A model generated the notes under the pieces. That model made no database searches. It was not told the DNA's origin and saw only the letters and a program-made list of their open reading frames with translations. DNA of 64,000 nt from Liquidambar formosana (Eukaryota > Streptophyta > Magnoliopsida > Saxifragales > Altingiaceae): the NCBI GenBank assembly GCA_039720395.1, contig CM077827.1, forward strand, positions 12,625,615 through 12,689,614, in the 5' to 3' direction. A program made the position numbers and the translations under genes. Shown here one piece after another: positions 44,057-57,598 of the stretch; position 1 is the stretch's first letter, and each line of letters starts with the position of its first letter.

Positions 44057-45079
44057 CAACCTATGCAATGGAGGTATTACATTCGAGATATGATAAGCCA
44101 ATAAAAATAAAATAACATTTTAGCTTTGACAAGTCCATTAAAATCAGATATATTAGATCTGAAATATCTATTTTTCCACCTTAGCTTTAACCGAATCATC
44201 CACTATACACAAATTATTCCAGTTTTAAAGCATAATGGTTTGGCGTCATCGTTGACTTTTCACATAGAAACCTTATACTAATGCTTTTTTTGGGTGCAAG
44301 ATGTGATCCATTAGTGGCCAGGTTCAATGAACCTAGAAGGGCCTCCTTTTTCTTATTGAACCACTTTTCCAATCTATTTATAATAGTGTTATAGGTAATA
44401 ACATCGGGAGAACAACCAAAACTCCCCATATCATTAAAAAACTCAAAAGCCTTTTCGACTTCCTTCTATTCTGCACAGACCTCGGATCACAATATTAAAA
44501 CTGCAAGTATCAGGACGAGAGTGCACACCCAAATGCTCTCTAAAGAAGCAAACGGCCTTATCCACTCAATTTTGTTGAACCAACATATTCAACAAGTTAT
44601 TATTTACAAACGAACTTATCTTGACCTCATCGGCTTGAACTTGAGCAAGCAATCCCTCGTCAATATCAAACTTACTGGCCTGTGCATACGAAGATACCAA
44701 AAAACCTATAATGGAACTATTGGGCGAATGCCCATCATTTCTCATGCAATCAAACACCATTTTTGCTGAATCATGGAGACCCATTTGACAAAGGGACCTT
44801 AAAAGAAAATTATAAGTTCTAAAAGAATGAATGAGATTTAGATTCACCCTACTAAATTCAAAAAACTTCAATGCTAATTTCAGACTATTTATGCATCTGA
44901 TAATGTCAAAAGCGATCGAAGGCGTCAAGTTCTTACTAAAATAATCCGAGCAGGTGTCTAATGAGGATTTACGGACACATAGAGTGCATACGACTTTAAC
45001 AAACCAAGCATCGGGCTTTTTGATTACCTCAAGGCGGTCGCGGATGGGCTAAGGGTAAGCTTCCCCATAAGGGCGGGCG
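43482..45079. repeat. Duplicated segment, copy 2 (PPR part)
   Basis: Partner of 40897-42479. The RNase H fragment and this segment are adjacent here, only 7 bp apart. Confidence 0.9.
44214..45010 (-). pseudogene. PPR gene fragment, copy 2
   Basis: Same helices as copy 1 (FRTYNFLLRSLCQMGLHDSA and others). It has its own breaks: QQNRVD reads QQN-stop-VD (TGA near 44568), and an extra base near 44465 shifts the frame. The TGG that copy 1 lost is kept, so the last part (MGSFGCSPDVITYNTIINRL) runs on to 44214. Confidence 0.8.
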
Positions 45080-47223
45080 CATTTGTGATACTTTAGCTCA
45101 TCACAAATGCGACAGTAGTTACGACAAATGTAACTTGATGTTATTATAAAAGTGACTACTTAGGATACAATATTTCATTTTTCACAGGGATACCATCAAA
45201 TTCATTTTTATTGGGCAACTCATTATATTTAAATAGACAAAATATAAATGTGGCTACTTAAGATACATCATTACATTTTTCATGGGAATAAATTCCTTTT
45301 CATTGGGTAACTAATTAATTTAAATAGATAAAGTATTCTTCTTTTTTTTTTTTTTTTTTTATATATAGATAAGCAATAGGCAAAGTCTTGAAGTTGAAAA
45401 TTAAGGATATGCAAAAGATTTTTGAAAAGTATACATGCCGTGTAAATGGAAAATTTCAATGGAGTGACAAGGACTTGTTGATCCATACATATTACATAAG
45501 AGTGATGGAGAAGGGTAATGTTATCTTAGCCACACTTTGTCCTACTAGTGTATTTGGGAGGGTAAAGTTGTAAGACCCACTGATATGATTAAATCTTTAC
45601 CCTCTTAAATATATTGGTAAGACAAAATGTAAAGCAAAAATATGGGGAAGATAGCATTTTCCGATGGAGAAATGATAAGAGGTGATTAAGCCCAATGTGC
45701 ATGAGTCTCATAATGTCGAGACATTCGGTCACAACCAAAAGTTCAAAGTGAAATAACGTGGTTGAACAAAGTTCTTAATTTCAGACGAATCCAACTCTAC
45801 TATTACCAACTTTCTTCCTCTGTTATTAATTTGGGAAGTGGTCACCAAAGGGTAATTTCATTTATTTATTTAATTTTTTTTTCTTTTAACATAGGCTAAA
45901 ATCCAGTGTGTTATGCTAAAAGTAGTCCCATTTTCAAGAAGGGTAGAATGGAGATTGAAATTAATGAGCAAGTGATGTGTGAAATTATTTTATGGTGTAA
46001 TGGCTTAATTGTCTATTTAAAATGGAGAAATTGACAAAGAAGTTGGAGAGAAAAATCAAACTTAGTGGCTATAAACCAGAGATGTACTTTTCAGGATGTC
46101 ATGTCACAGATGCATTTCAATCAATTCCAAAGGAAATGGATTTCTTTTCCATTTTTTGTCCACTTAGGTTTATGTTGCCACGATAGTATTGACCAACTAA
46201 ATGGGTCCTAGAACTCATACTAATATAAATTAGTATTTTTAATTAGGGAGAGATTGGGTAAGAAAAAAAACTATCACTAACAAAGAAGGACACCGCAACT
46301 GCAAAGCAATGACGGGACAAAACTCTGTATATATAGAAAAAAACTTGAGAAAATATCCATGGAGCTGCTGCTGCTGCCAAAGTAGTATAACCTACCTAGC
46401 ACAATCAGCAGTTCCACATTTGATTTCCAACAGAAAAAATAAAATTATAATTACCACTAATAATCATGCCAGTATTGAACTGTAGAGTGAAAGAAAGAAA
46501 AATTTCCACTTGCCAATAAAAGACTATAAAAAAACACTCACAATTATTCTTGTAGACCTCCGGTGACCAAATAAAGGCACCTCATGCAGTACATCAAGAA
46601 ACCTAGAGTAGCACAGAATGTGATCTATCAACAACACAAGCAAAAATCCTACTGAAAGTTGATACTGCTAAGAAACAATGCCTAAATTAGATGCAAAAAC
46701 AAAAAAATGTAAATAAAGGGTTCAAACTTCCACATTCTCCAATAGCCACCAACTTTTTGTTTGGTTCTTGGGGAAAAAAGGAATTATAGGAAAAAAAAAA
46801 TGATTAGAAATGCTTAAAACAAGAATCCTCATTTAAGCATTTTATTTTCTTTTATTTTCTCTCCATTTTCTCTTCTCAGGCTTTGTAATGTTGCCAAAAA
46901 AGTGCAGAAAATTTTGAATATCATAATTTTCATGGTTTTAGCAACCCCCAAACCATGAATTGAACTAAGGAAACTCAACCATCTCTGAACCCATTAAAAC
47001 CAAACACATTTGCAAAAAGAAAAAATCAGATTAAGATTTGTTTCTTCACATCACAAAATTAATAATTGAAGATAGACTTACAGGGTGTTTTATTCACGAG
47101 ATGTGGAAGGTGTAGAAGCGTCTGTCAGTCAACATGTCGTAGGGTTTGTTTGTTTGTTTTTTTTTTTTTTTTTGTTTTTTTTTATTCTTTTTTAAAATCA
47201 AGTAGCGTTTTTTAAAAACAAGA
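45080..47223. other. AT-rich intergenic DNA
   Basis: Many A/T runs (for example T at about 45342-45360 and 47158-47173). Short frames show no recognisable protein pattern. Confidence 0.6.
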
Positions 47224-47433
47224 TTGGATCAATGTCATTTGGTTGGGTTTCTGACTTTTGAGGTAGTTGACAATGGTTCTCGGGTTTGCTCCAATCTTCT
47301 TCCTCCCATTGGAAAACTGAAGATTGTGTTGCATTTTCCTAAAGGAGTAGGGAGGCCACCACTGAGAGCCCCACAAATGAATCCCAAGATTAGTAGCCTT
47401 GTCAGCAATAGCATTCCCTTCTCTATAAACTAG
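47224..47433 (-). pseudogene. LINE RNase H C-terminal fragment
   Basis: The minus strand reads YREGNAIADKATNLG near 47400, the usual end of plant LINE RNase H domains (HxxREGNxxADxLA-type). The pattern then fades. No flanking LINE sequence was recognised. Confidence 0.55.
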
Positions 47434-49314
47434 TGGAGGAACACGTGCTTCACGCGTGCCTGTGGTTTAATTAAGGGTATTATTTAGAGTAATTTAAGAT
47501 GGTTTAGTGAGGAAATGAAAAATTAAGGTATGATGTTGATCATTTAGCAAATATAGTGTGTAAGTTGAAAAAGTATAAATTTGTGATGGTAATGATTTGC
47601 TGCTAAGTATGTTTATTTTTTTGTTTAAATTGTTAATAATTAGTAATAAGAAAGATACTATGAATTTATTTTGCCAAGGAGTTTGTTGAAGAAAGGATGA
47701 TATATTTTAGATAAGCATTATATTTGTAGTCTTATCATTGCAAAATGTAGCTATTGTTCAAGTACATTGAAAAGAACATTCATTGATAAGCACCATATTT
47801 GTAGTGTTATCATTACAAAATATAGCTATTGTTCAAGTACATTGAAAAGAACATACACTGAAAAGTAAAGGGCTTTGAGCAAAACAATTACTCAAAATTG
47901 GTCTAAGTTGTAAAGTTCTACATAAAGCGATATCCATTTTTGTGTTAAAAATGGTTGCTAAAGTTTTACATAAAATGGTATTCATTTTTTCTTCTCAGTT
48001 GAATCTGTGTATCATCATCAATATTTTTGCTTCTTCTCAATTGAGGCTGTATATTATCATCAATGTCTTCCCCCTCCTCAATCGAGTTTGCGTATTATTA
48101 TCAACATCTTCCCTTTCCTCAACCGAACCTGCATATTATTTATTAAGTTGTACAAATGTTAATTGTGTTAGATAGTGTTAAATGATATTTATCAAGATAA
48201 ATTTGTGATAGTTTGTTAAAAGTAATTATTAATTAGATTGAAAGACTATAATAAAAAGGAATAAAATATGATTACCTTGTGTATGGTTGAGGAGATAATG
48301 TAACTCTCTATGGTGTTTCAGAGAGTTGTTTGTATAATGTTGTGGAAGATATTGTAGCTAATGCAACTCTCTATGTCGTTCCATTGGTATTTTCATACAA
48401 GCTTGTTGCATTAACTCTTTATAACACGCTGAAAAAATGTTTGCATTATGAGTTATTTAAAGGTTAGTGTAATGAATGGTTGATGGTGAGGAAAAAGTGT
48501 AAATGTGGATTTTTTTGTGAGTATTATATTGTTTATGTTTAAAAAGAGTTAATATACGAACCTTGAGTATTAGCGAAAAAACATGACAATGATAGAGATA
48601 TGTTTTTCTAGCATCCCGATCAAGTGGCTAAAATACATGGGAAAATAGTTGGAAGATTATGAGAATATAACTTGTTAGAAATAAGATAAAAAAATAAGAT
48701 AGGTTAAAGGATAGTTTATATTGTTGTAATTGAAAGAAATTTGTGAGATAAAAAATAATGAATAATGAATAATACCTGTAGTAGCGTTATTTAAAGTACT
48801 TTCTTATAGAAAGTATTTTTATAGATAATATTTAAGGTATTTGCTTCTGGTGAAAATTGACAATGGTAGAAATACGTCTTTTTTTTTTTTTTTTTTTTTG
48901 CTCCTACAAAATTGTAATAGAGATTAGTTAGGATGATAGGGATTTATATTGTAATAAATGATAATTATAGAAATGTTTGAAATTTCAAAAAGGATTTTTA
49001 ATAGATTTATGAGATGCAAGTTAAGAAGATAATGTAATGATTATTGGTTTTGTCAAAAACAATAAAAGTTTATTAATATTTCAATTGTTTAAGTTTATTA
49101 CTAAATGTAGACTGCATATCAATTAGTCATGAAGAGTTGATTTTATGTAGTGTTTAAGTGAATGCTTTTTGTTATGGAATAGAAGGAAGATGTGTTGGAA
49201 TTCAATTACTAAAAGGGATAGTTATTCGTCTGTTTGGGGTCAAAAGGGGTGATGAGGTTAACGTTTTTGTTTATAGTTCAATTGTAAATGAAATGTTATA
49301 CTATAAGGCTATAA

Positions 49315-49349
<35 letters not shown>

Positions 49350-50834
49350 CCCTTCTACCAACTCCAACTATTATGAAAGTTGAGATATTGACATTTCCTA
49401 TATTCTTATAAAAATTGAATGACACCTTTGTCGTCACTTTACAAAATAATAGTGAGTCCGTTGTCAAATCAACTCAATGAATCCAAATTAACATAAAACA
49501 AATTACAAGTTTGAATGTTTTTTGTCTATGATAAATTGGTGACAAAAAACTCAGTCTTTATGATTATTATTATTATTTGGTATAAGGCAACTCGTGTCTC
49601 TCATCATCAAGAAAACATGGACTACTATATTTATGAAAATATTTTTATTGTAAAATTTAATCCATGTGATGCATTATCAACACAAGTATGAGAAGTATCT
49701 TAATAGCAGAAAGTATGTAAAATATCAACACTGCTCAAACTATGAAGTATTAAATGTCTAGTAGAAAGTACTATAGGCAAATTAACATGAATTGATGCAA
49801 AGAGGGGAGGTACAATTACACAGACATGCAAGCAATCCCAAAATGCCACCACAAAAATGGGCAGTTCCTCTGTCTGAGAAAAGAGAAAATATATGACTTA
49901 TTTGCTTCTAGGCAACTAATCTTAATTTTTTTGGCAATGATTAAGAATAGAACCAAGTTTCCTTCCTCTGCTCTCTAATTGTTTCTATGGTACTTGAATT
50001 CCCCATTAGTGATCTTTGGATCTTTTTCTTCACAAAGGCCCTTCCCAAATCCTATCCTCTGATCTTCTCTATCATGTCTACGCTTGTTTAGATTTTCAGT
50101 GCCTTTATACAACATCTACATGAGCATAACCCAAGAAAAATAAATAACTTTTGTCAAATAGAATATGATTTATGAAACAAAGTCAGAGTTTTGATATTTG
50201 AAAACTACTTATAGGTTTGCTAACAACTCGCATCGCTGCGTTTATTATATAGTCTTCTAGAAGATTAGGTCATAAGTCATACACCTGAAAGCTAAAAAAA
50301 TGAGTTTTAATCATGCACATAACCCAATTCAAGTAATTTGCACCACTTTGCAAGGTGAAGGCATTGTACCTAGATCCCATATGTATTAATGAAAGCTTAT
50401 AATAATAAACCCTTTAACACAGAGCCTCATTGACCAAAAAAAATTCATGTCCATAAAAGACAATAGACTGTTTCTACACAATCTGTCAACCTGGTGCAAC
50501 AAGCTTCTGTTCACCATGTCCTAAACCCCTAATTACCATACATGCAAAGCAAGCAAACAAACGAAAAAAACACATAGGACATGCAAGTTTTCAACTCTCT
50601 ATTCATGTGCGTGGAACAGTTTTGTGTAAAAAATAAGAATGCTAAACAAAACCCCAAAAATAACTTTAGAACCCCATGATTACAAATTAGAATCTTAACA
50701 AAAGCAATAGATCATCCACTAACAATTGAATGTAGAAAACAGAAAGAACCCACAAAACTTGAGGAAAAATCTTGAAAAATTTCATAGTAACATCACTAGT
50801 GACTCCATTTCACTTCTTTGGTTCCCATTGTTCA

Positions 50835-50865
<31 letters not shown>

Positions 50866-53823
50866 AATTCAGAGCAAAACACAAAGAACTGAAGAAATAA
50901 TGCAAAATTACTTGCATAGAAGAAAGAATAAAACATGAAAAACACTTTGAAGATACAGGTCTTCCGGGTAAGATCCTCATCACCCCATGAATAGTCTGAC
51001 AAATAAAAACATGTAGTTGATCAGATTAAAATAAAGAACTCAACACCACATTAATAAAGGTATAAGGACATTTAACACAATGAAATGTGTAAAAGTACTT
51101 AAACAAAGTAGAGGTGTTAACATAAAAATTATACATAGATTGCATGATATGAAAAGAAACCTTATTTTCATCCACTTCAATCTAAAGCCGCAAATTGAAG
51201 GAGCTTTAAGTGCATATAGAAATCTTATTTCTCATTGAGCATAATCACACCCCCTTTGTCTGCTATAGGTATATGCACAGGAGGGAAGAGGAGATAGAGA
51301 TTGGCCAATCACTGGGGCAAGGATGGGTTATAAACTGTAAAGTCAAAAGCCTCATACTCAAAACAAGAACCTCCATTTTATTAAAACACAAAACCAACCA
51401 CACCATTAAAATGCACAACGACCATCTTGAACCATGCCTAGTGGCTCTGTCCTACCCACATTTTTTGAGGTTCAATCCATCTTTACCTCATCAAACCCAT
51501 AATAGAGACCCACAACATGGTACTGTGTTTATGCAATCCATCTGATTAAAGTATAATCAAAACAAGACAGGCAGCCACAACCAGGTTTGGCATCCATTTA
51601 ATAGATATACCTTAGGTAAGAAAAAGGGAAAAAAAAGAAATACCCAAGCATCCATTAATATACATAATTTACATTTGGCATCCCAACACATAAGGAAAGG
51701 ATGGGGGGCAAAAATAAGAAAAAGGTTGACAATACACTAATTTACATAAACAATGGACATTACTGCCAAAGCTAAACTCTAGCCTTTTCCAATGCTACCT
51801 TTCCTTCCTTTAGCTCCACTTCCTTTTCCTACCACAGTTTCAAAGCTTTTACAGCGTCTTGAGATGCAACCAGCAACTTACAATAGGTAAATCATAACCT
51901 AGGATATAAGATATAAGATATTATAATTAATAGCTCGACCTACCGCATTCTCATTCAAAGAAAGAAAATAATAGCTAAAACAATACGCATTAATATGGAA
52001 CATATCAATGCGTTCAACAACTATGAAACAAAATTTATCAGTTAAATAACAACATCCATATATAAATAAGGCTCTAGCATCGGATTGATATTATACCACA
52101 CTGAATAGATTTAGCAATTATATATTGTCTCAACAAATTTATCCATGCACATGAACGGTTTTATCGTGAATAACCTTACCTAAATGGTATGATAATTGGC
52201 CTAGCCCCTCAATAAATGGCATAGATTCAATGTCCCTGCACCAAGACAAATTGTTTTTAAGATAATCAAATGGAGAGAATAGGTCATTTTAACGCATATT
52301 AACAAGAACACTGTACCTATTTTTCCACCCAATTCTATGACACATCGGCTGGGCTTTCTTTTCCATCCACTGGTATTATAGCAACTAATTACTACCAAAT
52401 TATACAACTTCAGTATAACAACCACCAATGGCCTTTGAACAATATTTCACCAAGCTACCAGTCATACTGAATTTCCATTTCAAAAGGAAAAAAAAAAAAA
52501 AAAAAAAAAGAAGAAGAAGAAAAGGAAATGTTGAAAGCCCACTTTCCCATATCTGATTCAATATTTTAGCAATAATAGAAGCAACCTACAATAGATAAGT
52601 GAATCTATATAATAATAACGAATGAAATTCGATATCCTTTACAGTTACTCATATTAACTGAAGACCATTACAAAAAGAAAGATACAAAGTGTTTTAGGTA
52701 TTTTATCTACAAAGAAAAAGAATGAATCTGAAAAAAATATATTTTTTGGTTGGCAAAGAATAAAGGCATTTATTATATAGAGAATTAAAACAGTAGCAGC
52801 CCCCGATACAAACTTCTAGATTGACCAAAAACACCCAAAGAATCATTTCCATCATCTTCCACCATAATTTCAATATGGGTATTGGTCAAATTGATTACCC
52901 AAGCAGATAGAACTGAAAATTCAGAGAAATAAAACCTTCAAAGAGATGATCCAAATGAGAGGCAATGTAAGGTAGTATTTTTGTCATAGAAAATTAAAAG
53001 CAGTGGAGCACTTGCAATCATCAAACATAAATTTAAAAATTAAAAAAAAAAAACAAACAAACAATAATTATAAAATACAAATTGGCCAGGATCAAGAGTT
53101 TCTAGAATCTTGTAATGTTACAGGTAGCTCGTTAAACTTGAAAATCGAAATATATATAGATATATGGAAGGAAATTCTACAAGTTCAGTTTTAGGCCAAA
53201 AAAATTTGCTTCGAGACTTGCAAATTAAAATTGTCTAAACAATCTCTTTATATGCTTTTTTGGTCAAACAATTGTTTCGAAAGCAACGAAAGGAGACTAA
53301 ATATATACATGATATGTGGCAATGGAAAATAAAAATCACACAAAGGATTTCACTCACAAGTTTTAATGAAACACTGTAGATCTATTAATAAAAATATAGA
53401 TAATCCTTTCACCAAAGTTTTGCACAACTATTTAGCTCAATTCAGTTGATGTTCTTAATTTTCTCTTCCTTTTCTCATTTTTCTAAGAAACCAAAATGGG
53501 AGGATAGATTCTGATTGAGTCAAGTAGTCAACTTCACTTGGACACCGAAGTAAATATAGAACTCTCTTCATATGGGAGTTTGGTCTTCATTTTGATCCTC
53601 AAACTTATTAGAATTTTTTATTTTTGTAATGATAACTGATTTTTTGCAAAGAAATGGAAAAGAGAAATAGAACCATATCAAAATTACTGATAATTCTAAC
53701 TTAATCACGGATGTTAACTATGCATAATTTTCACACCGTGACCTCAACTTGAAAAGGGATCCCTTGGTAGGAAAATGCTATAAAGTGGCTCATACATAGC
53801 CAAGAAGACACACATTAATTCAA
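47434..53823. other. AT-rich intergenic DNA with homopolymer tracts
   Basis: No supported gene in about 6.4 kb. A short direct duplication (about 47700-47775 versus 47785-47860, CACCATATTTGTAG/GCATTATATTTGTAG context) and long homopolymers are visible: T at 48878-48899, A at 49316-49346, C then A at about 50827-50867, A at about 52488-52509. Confidence 0.55.
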
Positions 53824-55886
53824 CTAAACATATCAGGACGTTAATCATATTCGACATGCAGCCTATTTGCGGTATCACTCCACTTTTGTCGCTGAAATAT
53901 TATGTGTTGGTAATAAAGACATAAGGTATTTTATATATATAGGTAGAATAAAATGAAACAATATAGTGAGAATTGCATGAAATTTACTGACCCAATCCAA
54001 GGTCAACAAGAAACAACTTCTTCTCTTGAGCTGTAGATGGCTGACCAAGTAAAAAGTTCTCTGGCTTTACATCTTCATGCACATAACTGATAGCAAACAC
54101 AGTTATGATGTGAATCAATAGATATTTTGAGTAAGTTAAACTACAAGGATAAGCTAAAACTACTGAAAGAAAATTTCACCAATATCCGACCAATAACTTC
54201 TATACAAAATTGAGAATGCCAACCAAAAATAAAAAGAAATAATGTAGACAGAGTAATTGCAATAACATATCCTCTTGATTGCATCTTCTCTAGAATTGAT
54301 AAAGACTCTACTGCAAAACAAGATACCATTTCTGATGACCTCCTGCGAATAGGTCTTAAGGAAATAAATGAATAATCAAATAATTAAATATATTTCAGGA
54401 CAGCACAGCATGTCAAAAATCGAGCCAGCACTGAAAATGCTTAGTGGAAAAGGAATTCAAAAAGATCCATTTTCTAACAAAATAAACGAAATCAACCCTA
54501 TAGGAGAGAGCAAACAACAACAGCAGCACAGCACATGGTTTGTTATTACACAAGGTGAATATGAAAACATGACATATCACTCGCACACCATCCACCCACC
54601 CACCAAAAAAGGGGGTAAAAAAAAGGGAAAAAAAAAGGAAGGTGAATAAAAGCACAGAATATATAAAAATTTCTTTTCTAGAGTATATTTAAATCATCAT
54701 TAAACAATAATCTGGAGAACACTGCATCATGCAACATAAGACACGTATTGAAGAGTATATCTTAATTGCATGAAAATTGGAGAACAGCTTACTGCATAAA
54801 GGATGTAGTAAACTTGATTCAACAAAGTCTTATCCCAAGTACTTGGATTATGGCAGAATATTCTACTTTCAAATCACTTATGACAGCCTTAAATATTTGT
54901 TTGTGGATGATGAGCCATTTTGGACATAGAATGGGTGGTGAGGCATGCAGCTTTTGCATCATAAGTGTGTCAAATTTTGAAGCACAAGCTTCAATTAGCT
55001 TGAGCTTAACCTCCAGCTATCTGCTTCATGAGTGCCTTACACCTTTGAGGCGTAAGCCTCAATTGAAGACAACACAACATAACAGGGAGGGCTAAAAAAA
55101 AAAAAACAAGACAAAACAAAACAAAAATAAAGATCATTTCAACACCCCCCCCCCCCCACCCCACCAAAAATAAAAAATAAAATAAAAATACAAAAAAGGG
55201 ATTCTTACGCTTGCCCTGAAGTATTCCATACATCCCACAAGCTAGGCTCTAGCATGTCCATAACCTGCAGATACGAAAACAAAATTTAAACCAATATAGT
55301 CATAGAAAGATGTTAGCAAACTTGACCAGTACGCCAACAGCCCCAAGACTTATGGAATGCACCAAATCACAGCCCTGTAACCTTTAGCATTATAACAGAC
55401 CACCACGGTCAAATCAGTGGTGGCTCTCACTCTAGGTAGCTTTCACTCTGGTGGCAGGTAGGTCTTTTCTCCTTTGAGATGGCTCAGACTCTGCTCCAGA
55501 TAGCCCTCTCCTAGGTAGCCCTTTCTGTGACTCAAACCCAAGACGTGGAGCCTATTCTGATACCAAATATTACGAACAATGACCAATACACCATAAGCCC
55601 CAAGAACATATGGAAAGTGACAAATCAAAGCCCCATAACCTTTATGATCGTAACAAAATGTAAAAAGAGATAAGACAGTGAATGATACCATCACGTAATA
55701 GTCTCCTTGCTTGCCTTTGTAATGTACTCTAGGCACTCCATGACTGTCGCCAAGGGTGCTGTTCAATTTAATAGAAGAACAAATTATAACATAAATATTG
55801 TAAGTTAACAACAAAAATCTACACCAAAAGAAATTCTGGTACATACTTGTAAACTTGCCACTCATATGGAGGACTATAGTTACAGG
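53824..55886 (-). pseudogene. MUT9-like (casein kinase 1-type) protein kinase, partial and broken
   Basis: Exon-like blocks in order on the minus strand: 55886-55847 ([12 protein letters not shown]), 55758-55689 ([19 protein letters not shown]), 55264-55209 (VMDMLEPSLWDVWN), 54342-54271 (EMVSCFAVESLSILEKMQSR), 54086-53992 ([18 protein letters not shown] and LFLVDLGL) and 53891-about 53824 (KWSDTANRLHVEYD and RPDMF). Splice sites and phases agree from the first block to the fifth. The catalytic loop HEDVKPEN keeps the Asp, although the family usually has HGDVKPEN. Breaks: the donor after the fourth block is AT instead of GT, an extra A in the last block shifts the frame, TAA replaces a Gln codon, and no N-lobe glycine loop or C-terminal half was found. 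Plant MUT9-like kinases phosphorylate histone H3 and light/clock proteins in the nucleus; this copy cannot. Confidence 0.82.
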
Positions 55887-56883
55887 TATAAAAATTAGTT
55901 ATAAAAACACTGGAATTAGGTGTTCTAACACAGAAAGGATTAACGATGATTCAAAAAATTTAAATCCAACCTCTAGAGGACAGTACCTCTTTTAGTTCAC
56001 TTTACCTCTGATATACTCAATTCAATTAAAAAAATACATATCAACAATTGGGGTCAGCTACATGAAACCTTTTATGCCATGAAGCTCTATCTAATGACTA
56101 ACAAGAAATCTAAAAAGTTGATGATGACAAATATCTTTTTTAAATAATGAATACTAGTAAGAGCCTATGGAAGCTATAAACATAACGATGAGAAGCTGAT
56201 CTTGGAAATCGAACTTGTTAGTGCAGAATAGATCAAAAGAAGTGACAGGGCAACACTCAAGAATTGTTAGAGGATGAATCGCATTGGTGAGGAAAAATAA
56301 ATGTTTAACCCTATCACAATTAGTTTTCCAAAAGAAAACCCTATACAAAGACTAAGATTAAGAAAAAAATTAAAAGAATTTTGATAGTATAACTACACAA
56401 TGAAGTCACGTCTCTAACTTTCACCTCCCATCTCCCCATCTTTATTTATAAATTTATTTATTTTTGCGCAGGCGGGGGGAAGGGGGGGGTTCAACCTACA
56501 GTCTCTTTACTCTCTTCAAACTATGGTTTAAAGTCTAAATCATCATTGTCTGTGGGCATCAAGTGTTTTAACACCAACATTGCTCTTCAATATATTAAAC
56601 CCAATGTAACTTGGATCATGTCCCTTCAGATTAACAAATGATCAATATCCAAAGGAAGCATATGACACATAGCAAATTCGAAAGTCCAAATTGACATACA
56701 AAGCTTAATAAAATATTAATAGATGGTTGTAGTCTAATTTAAGATGTCATCATACTTACAGAAAACTATATCTAAGTTCTTTTTGTTTTTTTTTTTTTTT
56801 TTTTTCTTTTAATCAACAACTATATCTAAGTTCATATAGCTTTCTCCATTCACTGTACAAAAGTAGGAGTGTTAAAATGGCGA
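55887..56883. other. Intergenic DNA, no gene seen
   Basis: The region where the kinase N-lobe exons would be expected. No glycine-rich loop or VALK-like motif was recognised in any frame. A G-run at about 56474-56489 and a T-run at about 56788-56806. Confidence 0.55.
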
Positions 56884-57598
56884 CTACCTCTTATACCTCT
56901 TGCACTAAAGGTTTGTTGACTTTGTTCATAGAAAGCAAATATACTTGAGTACCTAACCATTTTTATTTTTATTTTTTGTTTTTTTTTTAACGAGGAAACA
57001 CCACTTGGGGTACTTCATTGATGGTTTGATACATGAAGGAAAACGAAACTCTATGTAAACAAAATGACCCAACCTTTGAGAAGAAAATCCAAATAATGAA
57101 CCTTTTTTTTGTTGAAATTCCCTATCTCACAAGACAAAATCCAATTATAAGAAGAAAAATCCCCAAAGTTGTCCACATCAAACCCCATGTAAGAATACAT
57201 GAAACAGAGTACCTCATGAGTGAATTTCAATTCAATGTTTTATTTTCCATAAATTCTGGTATCCAAGAATTTCCAAACATAGAACAACCCCATAAATTCA
57301 AGAAACCAACATAATTAACCTGTGAATCGAGTTGATAAATGATAGATATAAATTAGATTACAACAGAACACATAACAATAGGTGGGTACAGCTATAATCC
57401 CAAAAAATAGATTTCATATAGTACAAAAACACTTCTGAATAACACAAAAAGTACATTTATAAATAAACACAAGAAAGTTGGAATAGGAGAATCTAACCAC
57501 TCTTCGTCCCAACGAGAATTATCAGAACGCCAGGTGCATAATGCCTTAACTCAAGAATCCACTGAAGATTGTTAACATAAAACATAAAATAGGATAAT
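56884..57598. repeat. Tandem duplication, unit 1
   Basis: About 715 bp beginning near TACCTCTTATACCTCTTGCAC and repeated immediately after. It contains a 93-codon plus-strand frame that is kept in unit 2 only as part of the duplication and resembles nothing known. Confidence 0.88.

Noticed and set aside
51780..51890. Minus-strand charged stretch (AVKALKLW, then stop, EKEVELKEG) as an exon
   Set aside because: It is interrupted by a stop, lacks a clear acceptor and donor, and is too short to assign.
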